Below, one piece after another: positions 45,663 to 53,021 of a stretch of 53,021 nt of DNA (position 1 is the stretch's first letter; each line of letters opens with the position of its first letter). The DNA lies in the NCBI GenBank assembly GCA_947040555.1, contig CAMRBW010000008.1, positions 1 through 53,021 on the forward strand, in the 5' to 3' direction. A model generated the notes under the pieces. The model did not search any database. It worked only from the letters and a program-made list of their open reading frames with translations, and had not been told where the DNA came from. Both the position numbers and the translations under genes were made by a program. This DNA comes from an uncultured Oceanospirillales bacterium. GTDB lineage: Bacteria > Pseudomonadota > Gammaproteobacteria > Pseudomonadales > Endozoicomonadaceae.

Positions 45663-46463
45663 ATGAGATTCGATGTTGTTACACTCTTTCCTGAGATGTT
45701 GTCTGCCATTAGCCAGTTCGGCGTAACGGGCAGGGCATGCAGGCAGGGGTTGATCGAGGTGAACACCTGGAATCCCAGGGACTACACCCACGATAAACAT
45801 CGAACGGTGGATGACCGGCCTTTTGGCGGTGGTCCCGGCATGTTGATGAAAATTCAACCTCTGCGTGATGCAATACAGGCAGCCAGAACGGCTGCTGGTC
45901 CTGATACTACTGTCATTTACCTTTCGCCTCAGGGTCGCAGACTCGATCAGGCGGGAGTGAAAGAGCTGGCGACACGGAAGAAGCTGGTATTGGTCGCAGG
46001 ACGGTACGAAGGCATAGATGAGCGACTGGTCGCTGAAGAGATCGACGAAGAGTGGTCTCTGGGTGACTTTGTCCTGAGTGGCGGCGAGCTGCCGGCCATG
46101 ACCCTTATCGATGCCGTATCGCGCTTTGTACCGGGCACCCTGGGTCATCAGGATTCTGCTCAGGAAGACTCGTTCGCCGAAGGTTTGCTTGACTGCCCTC
46201 ACTATACCCGACCTGAGGTATTTGAAGGCAGCCGGGTACCGGAAGTTTTGCTTTCCGGCAACCATGAGCACATCAGGCGGTGGCGGTTGAAGCAGTCACT
46301 GGGGCGTACATGGTTACGGCGGCCGGACCTTCTCGAAGGTCGGGCAATGACCGGTGAAGAAGAGCAGCTGCTGGCTGATTTTATCCTTGAACAGAGCGCT
46401 GTCTCTGAACAGGAACTCTGCAAACATCATGATGCGGATAAGAATCAGGCAGTAGGCGAGTGA
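45663..46463 (+). CDS. trmD: tRNA (guanine-N1)-methyltransferase TrmD
   Basis: Methylates G37 of tRNAs to prevent frameshifting. The 266-aa protein is a SPOUT knotted methyltransferase starting [13 protein letters not shown], with [11 protein letters not shown], the knot region [14 protein letters not shown] and [16 protein letters not shown], and the C-terminal DNA-binding-like helices with [11 protein letters not shown] short tail beyond about 250 is longer than in E. coli. The longer frame upstream overlaps rimM; ATG 45663 is the natural start. Confidence 0.97.
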   Translation: MRFDVVTLFPEMLSAISQFGVTGRACRQGLIEVNTWNPRDYTHDKHRTVDDRPFGGGPGMLMKIQPLRDAIQAARTAAGPDTTVIYLSPQGRRLDQAGVKELATRKKLVLVAGRYEGIDERLVAEEIDEEWSLGDFVLSGGELPAMTLIDAVSRFVPGTLGHQDSAQEDSFAEGLLDCPHYTRPEVFEGSRVPEVLLSGNHEHIRRWRLKQSLGRTWLRRPDLLEGRAMTGEEEQLLADFILEQSAVSEQELCKHHDADKNQAVGE

Positions 46464-46518
46464 TAAAGAATTCCTGACGGATTCTCGATTTCGACTGACT
46501 TTGGGAGCAACAGAGCAA

Positions 46519-46872
46519 ATGAGCACAAGCAAGATTATTCAGCAGATTGAAGCTGAGCAGATGCAGAAGGAAATCCCTTCTTTCGCACCTGGCGATACCG
46601 TTATCGTACAGGTTCGTGTTAAGGAAGGTGCCCGTGAGCGTCTGCAGGCTTACGAAGGTGTTGTTATTGGCAAGCGTAACCGCGGCCTGAACTCTGCCTT
46701 CACCGTACGCAAAATCTCCAACAGCATTGGTGTTGAGCGTACTTTCCAGACTTACAGCCCTATAGTGGCAAGCATCGAAGTCAAGCGTCGCGGTGACGTG
46801 CGCAAGGCCAAGCTGTACTACCTGCGTGAGCGTAGCGGTAAAGCTGCTCGCATCAAGGAAAAGCTGGGCTAA
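46519..46872 (+). CDS. rplS: 50S ribosomal protein L19
   Basis: Large-subunit ribosomal protein, 117 aa, at the 30S-50S interface. It starts [15 protein letters not shown] and contains [10 protein letters not shown] and [10 protein letters not shown], typical of L19, ending with [20 protein letters not shown] at 46503-46507 precedes the ATG at 46519. It is the last gene of the operon, followed by a strong terminator. Confidence 0.98.
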   Translation: MSTSKIIQQIEAEQMQKEIPSFAPGDTVIVQVRVKEGARERLQAYEGVVIGKRNRGLNSAFTVRKISNSIGVERTFQTYSPIVASIEVKRRGDVRKAKLYYLRERSGKAARIKEKLG

Positions 46873-46910
46873 TCCACGTTTCATCCAACGCTTTGCGACA
46901 ATACGACGAG

Positions 46911-46941
46911 AAAAAGGCAGCCCTATGGCTGCCTTTTTTTT
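46911..46941 (+). terminator. Rho-independent terminator after rplS
   Basis: AAGGCAGCC (46914-46922), a four-base loop, GGCTGCCTT (46927-46935) and a run of eight T make a textbook terminator for the rpsP-rimM-trmD-rplS operon. Confidence 0.95.
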
Positions 46942-47225
46942 GTAGTTTTTTGTATTTTTAATGTCACCATGGACATGCAGCCCCTATTTTAATTGTTCGG
47001 GGAGAGAGTGGCATTTCCCGCCGATAGCGATTTTGGGCATTTTTTCCAAATGTGTGGGTCACAGTTACAAAACTGTTCGCTGCCCACCACCTGAACGTGG
47101 CATTAATTTCTGAGCATGTAGACAAAAAATGTCTATAGTTCAGGAAAATCACACGTGGCAATCTTGGCTCGAAAAATTTGGCATTCGGATTGATGTCATC
47201 ACTGCACCAATAATTGAGGTTATAA

Positions 47226-48038
47226 ATGTTGAAAAAAAAATGGTTAAGTGTTGTTGCTGTTTCCACTCTGGCGCTGACGGGACATGTGTTCGCAGAGGCT
47301 CCCGCAGAAATGGCACCAGAAATAAAAACTGCGGCAGTAGAGATTGCTAAAGCGGAAGCTCCGGCAGCCAAGAGTGACCCTGTGAGGGATGCTATTCAGG
47401 CAGGTCTGCATCGAGTGAATCCAGCGCTCATACTGAGTGCCGTAATGCCAAGCCCGGTTGACGGCGTTTTTCTGGTCAAGCTGGTGACGGGAGAGTTGCT
47501 TTACGCCACCGCAGACGGTAAGCACGTGTTCACGGGTGACGTGCTGGCTATCAAGGATGGCCAGTTCGTGAATCTGACCGACAAGGTGCGTGGTGAAGAC
47601 GCCCTCAAGAGCCTGCAGGCGCAGGATGTTAAGGACATGATTGTCTATCCAGCCCAGGGCGAAACCAAAAAAGTCATATATGTTTTCACTGATGTTGACT
47701 GCGGATACTGCCGCAAGCTGCACAAGGAAGTTCCTGCTCTGAATGAAAAGGGTGTTGAGGTCCGTTATCTGGCTTTCCCTCGTGGTGGTGAACAGTCCCC
47801 AGCCTTTGCCAAAATGACATCTGCCTGGTGTGCCAAGGATCGTGGTGCGGCTCTGGCCACTCTGAAAGACGGTGGCACTCTGGCAGAAGAGACGTGTGAG
47901 AACAGTCCTGTACAAGCTCAATATGAGCTGGGTATGGAGCTGGGTGTTCGTGGTACACCGGCAGTCTATCTTGACGATGGTCGCTTCATTCCCGGTTATC
48001 AACCAGCGCCAGATCTGCTGAAACTGATGGGTCTCTAA
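47226..48038 (+). CDS. dsbC: Thiol:disulfide interchange protein DsbC
   Basis: Periplasmic disulfide isomerase. The 270-aa precursor has a signal peptide (KKKWLSVVAVSTLALTGHVFA), an Ala/Glu-rich linker of about 27 residues, the N-terminal dimerisation domain (from about 50), and the thioredoxin-fold domain with the active-site CGYC at 159-162 and cis-Pro loop RGTPAVY. A second cysteine pair (WCAKD and ETCENS) matches the structural disulfide of DsbC. In Pseudomonas dsbC also precedes hom and thrC. xerD, which precedes dsbC there, is absent here. Confidence 0.93.
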   Translation: MLKKKWLSVVAVSTLALTGHVFAEAPAEMAPEIKTAAVEIAKAEAPAAKSDPVRDAIQAGLHRVNPALILSAVMPSPVDGVFLVKLVTGELLYATADGKHVFTGDVLAIKDGQFVNLTDKVRGEDALKSLQAQDVKDMIVYPAQGETKKVIYVFTDVDCGYCRKLHKEVPALNEKGVEVRYLAFPRGGEQSPAFAKMTSAWCAKDRGAALATLKDGGTLAEETCENSPVQAQYELGMELGVRGTPAVYLDDGRFIPGYQPAPDLLKLMGL

Positions 48039-48068
48039 GTAGCCCTCAAAGATATGATGTAACATGAG

Positions 48069-48107
48069 AGAGTCGGTGGTTCCTGAGAATCACCGGCTCT
48101 TTTTTTA
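48069..48107 (+). terminator. Rho-independent terminator after dsbC
   Basis: AGAGTCGGTG (48069-48078) pairs with CACCGGCTCT (48091-48100) with one G-T wobble, followed by a run of eight T. Confidence 0.9.
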
Positions 48108-48283
48108 TAAGGGGCTGTTGGACAGAGAGAGTCTGGCACTATAAGTTATCAACAAGGCAGTACAACAGCGGCCATGAGTGGGAAATGTCGCCCCCGCCCC
48201 CGGATAATGGAAACAGGGGTTGCATTTTTATGGTGAAAAGTAATAACGATCTGATGATCAAAAACTTTCTAAGAGGTGTCAGC

Positions 48284-49594
48284 TTGAAGCCTGTCAAAGT
48301 CGGGGTTTGCGGTCTTGGAGTTGTGGGCAGTGGTACAGTGAATGTTCTGCAAAGAAATGCGGAACAATTAAAAAGCCGGACCGGAAGGAGTATTCAGCTT
48401 GTGCAGATAGCTGCCCGACGGCCTAACCCCGCCTGTGATACGGCAGATATTTCCGTGACCAGCGATGTTTTTGACGTTGCCAAAAATCCTGAAGTCGACA
48501 TTCTTATTGAGTTGATAGGCGGTTGTGATGTTGCTCTCGATCTTGTGAATACTGCGATTGAAAATGGCAAACATGTGGTCACAGCGAATAAGGCACTGAT
48601 TGCGGAGCATGGCAACGAGATCTTTGAACGGGCGCGAAAAAAAGGTGTTATTGTCGCTTATGAAGCCAGCGTGGCAGGCGCGATTCCCGTAGTCAAAGCT
48701 TTGCGCGAGGGACTTGTTGGCAACAGAATTAATTGGCTGGCTGGTATTATCAACGGCACCGGCAATTTTATTCTGACCAAAATGAAAGAGTGTGACAGCC
48801 CCTTTGCGGAGGTTTTGGAAGAAGCTCAGCAACTGGGTTATGCCGAAGCCGATCCCACCTTTGATGTGGAAGGTATTGATGCCGCCCACAAGCTGACAAT
48901 TCTTGCCGCCAATGCTTTTGGCACCAAACTGATGTTTGATGAAACCTATACAGAAGGCATTAGTCGTATAACCCCGGACGATATTCGTTATGCAGAAGAG
49001 CTTGGTTACTGCATCAAGCACCTGGGAATAGCCCATCAAACCAATCAGGGTGTTGAGTTGCGGGTGCATCCGACCCTGATTCCGCAAACACATCTGCTGG
49101 CAAGGGTTGATGGGGTGATGAACAGTGTGTTGATCAATGGTGATGCCGCAGGTCAGACTATGTATTACGGTCCGGGTGCCGGCAGTGAACCAACCGCCTC
49201 TGCCGTTGTTGCTGATATTGCCGATATTGCCCGATTACTGGATGCGCCCGATGTGCTGTCCGGTACGAGTGTGCCACCACTGCCTTACGATGCCGGACAG
49301 GATGATGTAATCACTCTGTCTATCGAAGATATTGTTGCGGCCAGCTATGTGCGTATACGCGCCAAAGATCATCCCGGTGTACTGATGAAGGTAACGGAAG
49401 TGATTGGACGACACGGCATCAATATCGATGCTCTGTTACAGAAGGAAACGAGAGAGAACGATGGAATGGCGGATATTGTGCTGCTCACCGATAAAATCCG
49501 GGAAGGGGTTTTAATCAAAGCTTTGCAGGTTATTGCAGAGCTGGATGATGTGACTGGTCCGGTGACGCATATCCGAGTCGAGCATTTGGGATAA
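48284..49594 (+). CDS. hom: Homoserine dehydrogenase
   Basis: Reduces aspartate semialdehyde to homoserine in threonine and methionine synthesis. I chose the TTG at 48284, preceded by AGAGGTG with 5-base spacing, which gives 436 aa starting MKPVKVGVCGLGVVGSG, the usual length and N-terminus. ATG codons at 48230 and 48254 are in frame and would add 10 to 18 residues. Motifs include the NAD-binding GLGVVGSG, the GTGNFILTKM substrate region, and a C-terminal ACT domain (KDHPGVLMKVTEVIGRHGIN) that in other bacteria binds threonine for feedback control. It is followed 5 bases later by thrC. Confidence 0.95.
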   Translation: MKPVKVGVCGLGVVGSGTVNVLQRNAEQLKSRTGRSIQLVQIAARRPNPACDTADISVTSDVFDVAKNPEVDILIELIGGCDVALDLVNTAIENGKHVVTANKALIAEHGNEIFERARKKGVIVAYEASVAGAIPVVKALREGLVGNRINWLAGIINGTGNFILTKMKECDSPFAEVLEEAQQLGYAEADPTFDVEGIDAAHKLTILAANAFGTKLMFDETYTEGISRITPDDIRYAEELGYCIKHLGIAHQTNQGVELRVHPTLIPQTHLLARVDGVMNSVLINGDAAGQTMYYGPGAGSEPTASAVVADIADIARLLDAPDVLSGTSVPPLPYDAGQDDVITLSIEDIVAASYVRIRAKDHPGVLMKVTEVIGRHGINIDALLQKETRENDGMADIVLLTDKIREGVLIKALQVIAELDDVTGPVTHIRVEHLG

Positions 49595-49599
49595 AAAAA

Positions 49600-51000
49600 A
49601 TGAAATATATCAGCACCAGGGGGCAGGCCCCTGAGCTTGGCTTTGAAGAGGTTATGTTAACCGGTCTGGCCAGTGATGGCGGCCTGTATGTACCCAAAAA
49701 ACTGCCACAGTTTTCTGTAAACGATATTCGTTGTTTAAAGGGGCTGGATTATCCCGCGCTTGCGGTTGAAATTATACGACCATTTGTTGATGGATTTCTG
49801 AGTGAAGAACGTCTGGTTCAAATTGTTGAACAGGCGTATAGCCCGTTTCGCCATAAAGCTGTTGCACCGATGGTGCAGCTGGATAGCAATGAGTGGGTGA
49901 TGGAGCTCTTTCACGGCCCGACGCTGGCCTTCAAGGACTTTGCTCTGCAGCTATTGGGGCCTCTTGTTAATGAGGCGCTGGAGCGGCGTAGTGAGAAGGC
50001 GGTGATTCTGGGGGCGACGTCCGGCGATACCGGTTCTGCCGCCATCGAAGGCTGCCGTGCCTGCGAGCATGTGGATATTTTCATCATGCATCCCCATAAC
50101 CGGGTTTCGGAAGTGCAGCGACGGCAGATGACCACGGTGATTGCCGACAATGTTCATAATATCGCTTTGGAAGGCAGCTTTGATGATTGTCAGGCTCTGG
50201 TCAAAGCCAGTTTCGCAGATCAATCTTTTCTGGAAGACGGTCGTCGTCTGATTGCGGTCAATTCAATTAACTGGGCGCGCATTATGGCTCAGATTGTCTA
50301 TTACTTTCATGCTGCGTTATCGCTGGGTGCGCCGGAGAGAGAGCTCTCTTTTTCGGTTCCTACCGGCAATTTTGGTGATATTTTTGCCGGTTATATTGCC
50401 AGAGGGATGGGGCTTCCGATTAAACAGCTGATTGTCGCCACCAATAGTAACAATATTTTGCACCGATTTTTCGCCAATAATAGCTACACCCAACAACAAC
50501 TGCTGCCAACGCTGTCGCCCAGTATGGACATTATGATTTCCAGTAACTTTGAACGACTGCTGTTTAATATTCAGGATCGTGATGGCAAAAAGCTGAAAGC
50601 GTTGATGGATAAGTTTGACAGTACGGGCTCCATCGCAATCAACCCTGATCGCTGGAAATTGGCACGAAATGTCTTTGTCAGTGATGACTCGTCCGATGAG
50701 GACGTTATATCAACGATAAGACAGGTATTCGATGATTGTGGGGGCTATCTGCTGGATCCTCACACGGCAATAGGGGTAAAGGCTGCGCGTGCCTGCCGAG
50801 CGGATAAATCGACGCCGGTAGTGACGTTGGCGACTGCCCATCCGCTAAAGTTTCCAGAGCCTGTTATTCGTGCCGGACTGCAGGAGCCGCCACTGCCATC
50901 CTGGCTGGCAGATCTCCATAAACGTCCAGAGCATTATGATGTATTGGCTAATGATAAAACTGTGTTGCACGACTATATCCGGCAAACACTTGCGCTATAA
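49600..51000 (+). CDS. thrC: Threonine synthase
   Basis: PLP enzyme converting O-phosphohomoserine to threonine. The 466-aa protein has the N-terminal MKYISTRG and LASDGGLYVP, the PLP lysine K112 in TLAFKDFALQ, and GATSGDTGSAA as the phosphate-binding loop. SVPTGNFGDIFAGYIA is also conserved. It is coupled to hom with a 5-base gap. thrB is not in the window. A large inverted repeat follows the stop. Confidence 0.97.
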   Translation: MKYISTRGQAPELGFEEVMLTGLASDGGLYVPKKLPQFSVNDIRCLKGLDYPALAVEIIRPFVDGFLSEERLVQIVEQAYSPFRHKAVAPMVQLDSNEWVMELFHGPTLAFKDFALQLLGPLVNEALERRSEKAVILGATSGDTGSAAIEGCRACEHVDIFIMHPHNRVSEVQRRQMTTVIADNVHNIALEGSFDDCQALVKASFADQSFLEDGRRLIAVNSINWARIMAQIVYYFHAALSLGAPERELSFSVPTGNFGDIFAGYIARGMGLPIKQLIVATNSNNILHRFFANNSYTQQQLLPTLSPSMDIMISSNFERLLFNIQDRDGKKLKALMDKFDSTGSIAINPDRWKLARNVFVSDDSSDEDVISTIRQVFDDCGGYLLDPHTAIGVKAARACRADKSTPVVTLATAHPLKFPEPVIRAGLQEPPLPSWLADLHKRPEHYDVLANDKTVLHDYIRQTLAL

Positions 51001-51011
51001 AAAAAGATTTC

Positions 51012-51086
51012 ACCACAGAGGCACAGAGACACAGAGGAAAAAATTATTAATAACAGCTCTTCTCTGTGTCTCTGTGCCTCTGTGGT
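51012..51086. repeat. 25-bp perfect inverted repeat built of CACAGAG units
   Basis: The left arm 51012-51036 and right arm 51062-51086 are exact reverse complements separated by 25 bases. Each arm contains three CACAGAG heptamers at 8-base spacing. It could act as a terminator for hom-thrC at the RNA level (no T tract). From memory, CACAGAG-rich intergenic palindromes occur in many environmental bacterial genomes; I cannot confirm here that other copies exist in this genome. Confidence 0.9.
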
Positions 51087-51136
51087 TCAATTTGCTTTAA
51101 GATCGTGGAAAGTCTTTTTTGGAGTTCCCCAAGCCC

Positions 51137-52870
51137 ATGACCGCCACCATCATCAGACGGGAAGTCGTAAGCGATGCGGCTGCTTTTGACCTTCCCAGCA
51201 ATCTTTCCCCTCTGCTGCAGCGCATTTATCTCTCCCGTGGTGTCAGCGACAGTCGTCAACTGGAGCGGACATTGCCATTTCTGGCAGACAGTCAGTCAAT
51301 AAAAGACATTGACCGTGCCGTTCAATTGTTAGCTGATGCGGTGATGAACAGGCAGCGTATTCTGATTGTCGGTGATTTTGATGCCGATGGTGCCACCAGT
51401 TCTGCTTTGGGCGTACTGGCTCTGCGGTCAATGGGAGCACTCTATGTAGACTTTCTGGTGCCCAATCGTTTTGAGTATGGTTACGGACTGTCGCCCGCGA
51501 TTGTTGAGGTTGCCAAAGAACAACATCCCGATCTGCTGGTGACGGTGGATAATGGTATCTCCAGCATTGAAGGTGTCAGAGCCGCCAAAGAGGCGGGTAT
51601 AAAAGTGCTGGTGACCGACCACCATCTTGCTGGTGAAGAGCTTCCTATAGCTGATGCTATCGTCAATCCTAACCAGCCCGGATGTACATTTCCATGGAAG
51701 AATACTGCCGGTGTCGGGGTGATTTTCTATGTGCTCTGCGCTCTTAGAGCTGAGCTGGATAGACGAGGCTGGTTTGGTGATCGACCCAAGCCCAATATGG
51801 CTTCGTTTCTGGATATTGTCGCCCTGGGAACTGTGGCAGACGTCGTTGGTCTGGATAGCAATAACCGTATATTGGTGCATCAGGGCTTGAGTCGTATTCG
51901 CGCAGGCAAGGCTCGCCCCGGTATTCTGGCGCTGGCGGAAGTGGCCAAACGTGATCCGACAAAACTGGTCGCTTCCGATCTGGGTTTCGCTCTGGCACCA
52001 CGCTTAAATGCGGCTGGTCGTCTGGATGATATGTCCCTCGGCATAGAGTTACTGATCACCGATGATCCGAACCATGCCTGCACCATTGCCAGCGAGCTGG
52101 ACAGCCTTAATCGTGAGCGTCGTGAAATCGAAGAGAGCATGAAGGAGGAAGCACTGCGGGATCTGGCCAAACTTCAGCTTGGCGATAAGAAAGCGCTGCC
52201 GTGGGGTGTCTGTCTCTATCAGGATGACTGGCATCAGGGCGTGATCGGTATTCTCGCTTCAAGAGTGAAAGAGAAAATCCACCGCCCAGTGATCGCCTTT
52301 GCTCCCGGTGATGAGGGGCAGATCAAGGGTTCAGCCCGCTCCATTCCCGGTTTTCATGTTCGGGATGCGCTGGAAGCCATTTCTACCCGCCATCCCGGTT
52401 TGATTCTCAAGTTTGGCGGCCACGCCATGGCGGCCGGTTTGACTATCAATGAGCAGGATTACCAGACCTTTGCCGAAGCTTTTGACCGGGAAGCCCGTCG
52501 TCTGCTGACGCCGGAGCAGCTGGAGTCCTGTTTGATGACAGATGGCGCTCTCAAACAGCAAGAGCTCTCTTTGGAGACCGCTGAACTGCTGAGAGAGGCT
52601 GGCCCCTGGGGGCAGAGCTTTCCTGAGCCGTTGTTCGATGGTGTCTTTGAATTGAAGGAGCAACGCCTCGTGGGCAGCAAACATCTGAAAATGATGCTGG
52701 TGCCGGAAGGTGGGCAGGAGTGGATTGATGCCATCTGGTTTAATATTGATACCCGAAGCTGGCCAAATAGTGCCATAACCAGGGTGAGGGCGGTTTACCG
52801 GCTGGATGTGAATGAGTTCCGTGGTCGCCGTAGTGTGCAGCTAATGGTGGAGTATTTGGAACCACTTTGA
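51137..52870 (+). CDS. recJ: Single-stranded-DNA-specific exonuclease RecJ
   Basis: 5'-3' ssDNA exonuclease in recombination and mismatch repair. The 577-aa protein from ATG 51137 has the DHH phosphoesterase motifs: GDFDADG (D80, D82, D84), TVDNGISS, TDHHLAG (D161, H162, H163) and GTVADVVGLDSNN. The DHHA1 domain has GGHAMAAG, and the C-terminal OB-type domain follows. TTG 51119 is an alternative start. The gene follows hom-thrC, as in related genomes. Confidence 0.97.
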   Translation: MTATIIRREVVSDAAAFDLPSNLSPLLQRIYLSRGVSDSRQLERTLPFLADSQSIKDIDRAVQLLADAVMNRQRILIVGDFDADGATSSALGVLALRSMGALYVDFLVPNRFEYGYGLSPAIVEVAKEQHPDLLVTVDNGISSIEGVRAAKEAGIKVLVTDHHLAGEELPIADAIVNPNQPGCTFPWKNTAGVGVIFYVLCALRAELDRRGWFGDRPKPNMASFLDIVALGTVADVVGLDSNNRILVHQGLSRIRAGKARPGILALAEVAKRDPTKLVASDLGFALAPRLNAAGRLDDMSLGIELLITDDPNHACTIASELDSLNRERREIEESMKEEALRDLAKLQLGDKKALPWGVCLYQDDWHQGVIGILASRVKEKIHRPVIAFAPGDEGQIKGSARSIPGFHVRDALEAISTRHPGLILKFGGHAMAAGLTINEQDYQTFAEAFDREARRLLTPEQLESCLMTDGALKQQELSLETAELLREAGPWGQSFPEPLFDGVFELKEQRLVGSKHLKMMLVPEGGQEWIDAIWFNIDTRSWPNSAITRVRAVYRLDVNEFRGRRSVQLMVEYLEPL

Positions 52871-52923
52871 GTAGCGATACCAAATAGGCTTTATAGGAAA
52901 ATATCGGATTATACCCCGTCCAG

Positions 52924-53002
52924 TTTGAAACCGAGGATTTTCACTCGTGCCCAACACAGGAGAACCCAGCGGTCCAGCCCCAGAGAAACCATCGGTTTCA
53001 AA
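52924..53002. repeat. 11-bp inverted repeat flanking the presumed next start
   Basis: TTTGAAACCGA (52924-52934) and TCGGTTTCAAA (52992-53002) are perfect reverse complements 57 bases apart. They enclose the probable start of the next gene. It may be chance or an operator-like element. Confidence 0.5.
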
Positions 53003-53021
53003 TTGGTTTTGGTTTAGTTAT
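52947..53021 (+). CDS. Possible start of the next gene, truncated by the window edge
   Basis: A GTG at 52947 with GAGG about 10 bases upstream opens a frame that stays open to the end of the window (25 codons). The peptide begins with a Pro/Gly/Ser-rich segment and then SNWFWFSY, which could be the beginning of a membrane segment. It is too short to identify. Confidence 0.35.
   Translation, partial: MPNTGEPSGPAPEKPSVSNWFWFSY

Noticed and set aside
46964..47371. 135-codon minus-strand frame across the dsbC start
   Set aside because: Half of it is antisense to the DsbC signal peptide region and the rest has no recognisable similarity.
51012..51086. CRISPR-like array from the repeated CACAGAG units
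   Set aside because: Units are 7 bp with 1-base spacers and the whole is an inverted repeat; no spacers or cas genes.

Overview
The window looks like the chromosome of a gammaproteobacterium. Gene order in several blocks matches Pseudomonas/Oceanospirillales genomes: ribF-ileS-lspA-minor pilins, corC-ypjD-ffh-rpsP-rimM-trmD-rplS, dsbC-hom-thrC and recJ. A marine, host-associated Oceanospirillales member such as an Endozoicomonas-like bacterium is my best guess. This rests on overall protein style, the orphan effector-like gene and the decayed fragments; no search was run. No rRNA, tRNA, CRISPR array or complete insertion sequence was seen.

Layout. 0.4-4.9 kb: ribF, ileS, lspA. 5.0-12.4 kb: a type IV pilus minor-pilin operon (fimT/U, pilV, pilW, pilX, pilY1, a PilY2-like gene, pilE). 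12.5-14.2 kb: a FimX-like degenerate EAL protein, followed on the other strand by the last 37 codons of a lost NtrC-type regulator that reads like pilR. 14.7-17.7 kb: nadE, a metallo-beta-lactamase-fold hydrolase and an OmpA-type lipoprotein. 17.7-21.9 kb, minus strand: a PlsC-type acyltransferase, pta and a two-helix potassium channel. 22.1-27.1 kb: an unrecognised basic, low-complexity protein, then a GshB-like ATP-grasp ligase overlapping a fused N-formylglutamate-amidohydrolase/DUF1704 peptidase, with a RimK-like ATP-grasp ligase convergent to them. 27.3-32.3 kb: sbcD-sbcC. 32.3-34.6 kb, minus: a DUF3301 protein and minE-minD-minC.

34.7-42.8 kb is the least ordinary part. Two related membrane-associated AAA+ ATPase genes lie about 6 kb apart. 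The first (36565-34971) is split by a 9-G homopolymer at a point where one extra base would restore a full-length protein collinear with the second (42783-41293). The first copy is bracketed by an intact Nudix gene on one side and a decayed copy of that gene's 3' end on the other. Between the two ATPases are a spermidine-synthase-like protein, a CoA-type Nudix hydrolase, a CorC-type membrane protein and a YpjD/CcsA-type protein.

43.0-46.9 kb: ffh and the rpsP-rimM-trmD-rplS operon. 47.2-52.9 kb: dsbC, hom, thrC, recJ, with a 25-bp perfect inverted repeat of CACAGAG units between thrC and recJ. A gene apparently starts at the right edge.

How the genes fit together. The pilus genes make the priming and adhesin complex of a type IV pilus, and the adjoining c-di-GMP receptor candidate may regulate it, while the neighbouring pilR has been lost from here. 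The ATP-grasp/peptidase group looks like a peptide or protein-tail modification system. The paired AAA+ proteins are of unknown function and are the strongest candidates for an undescribed, possibly phase-variable, system.
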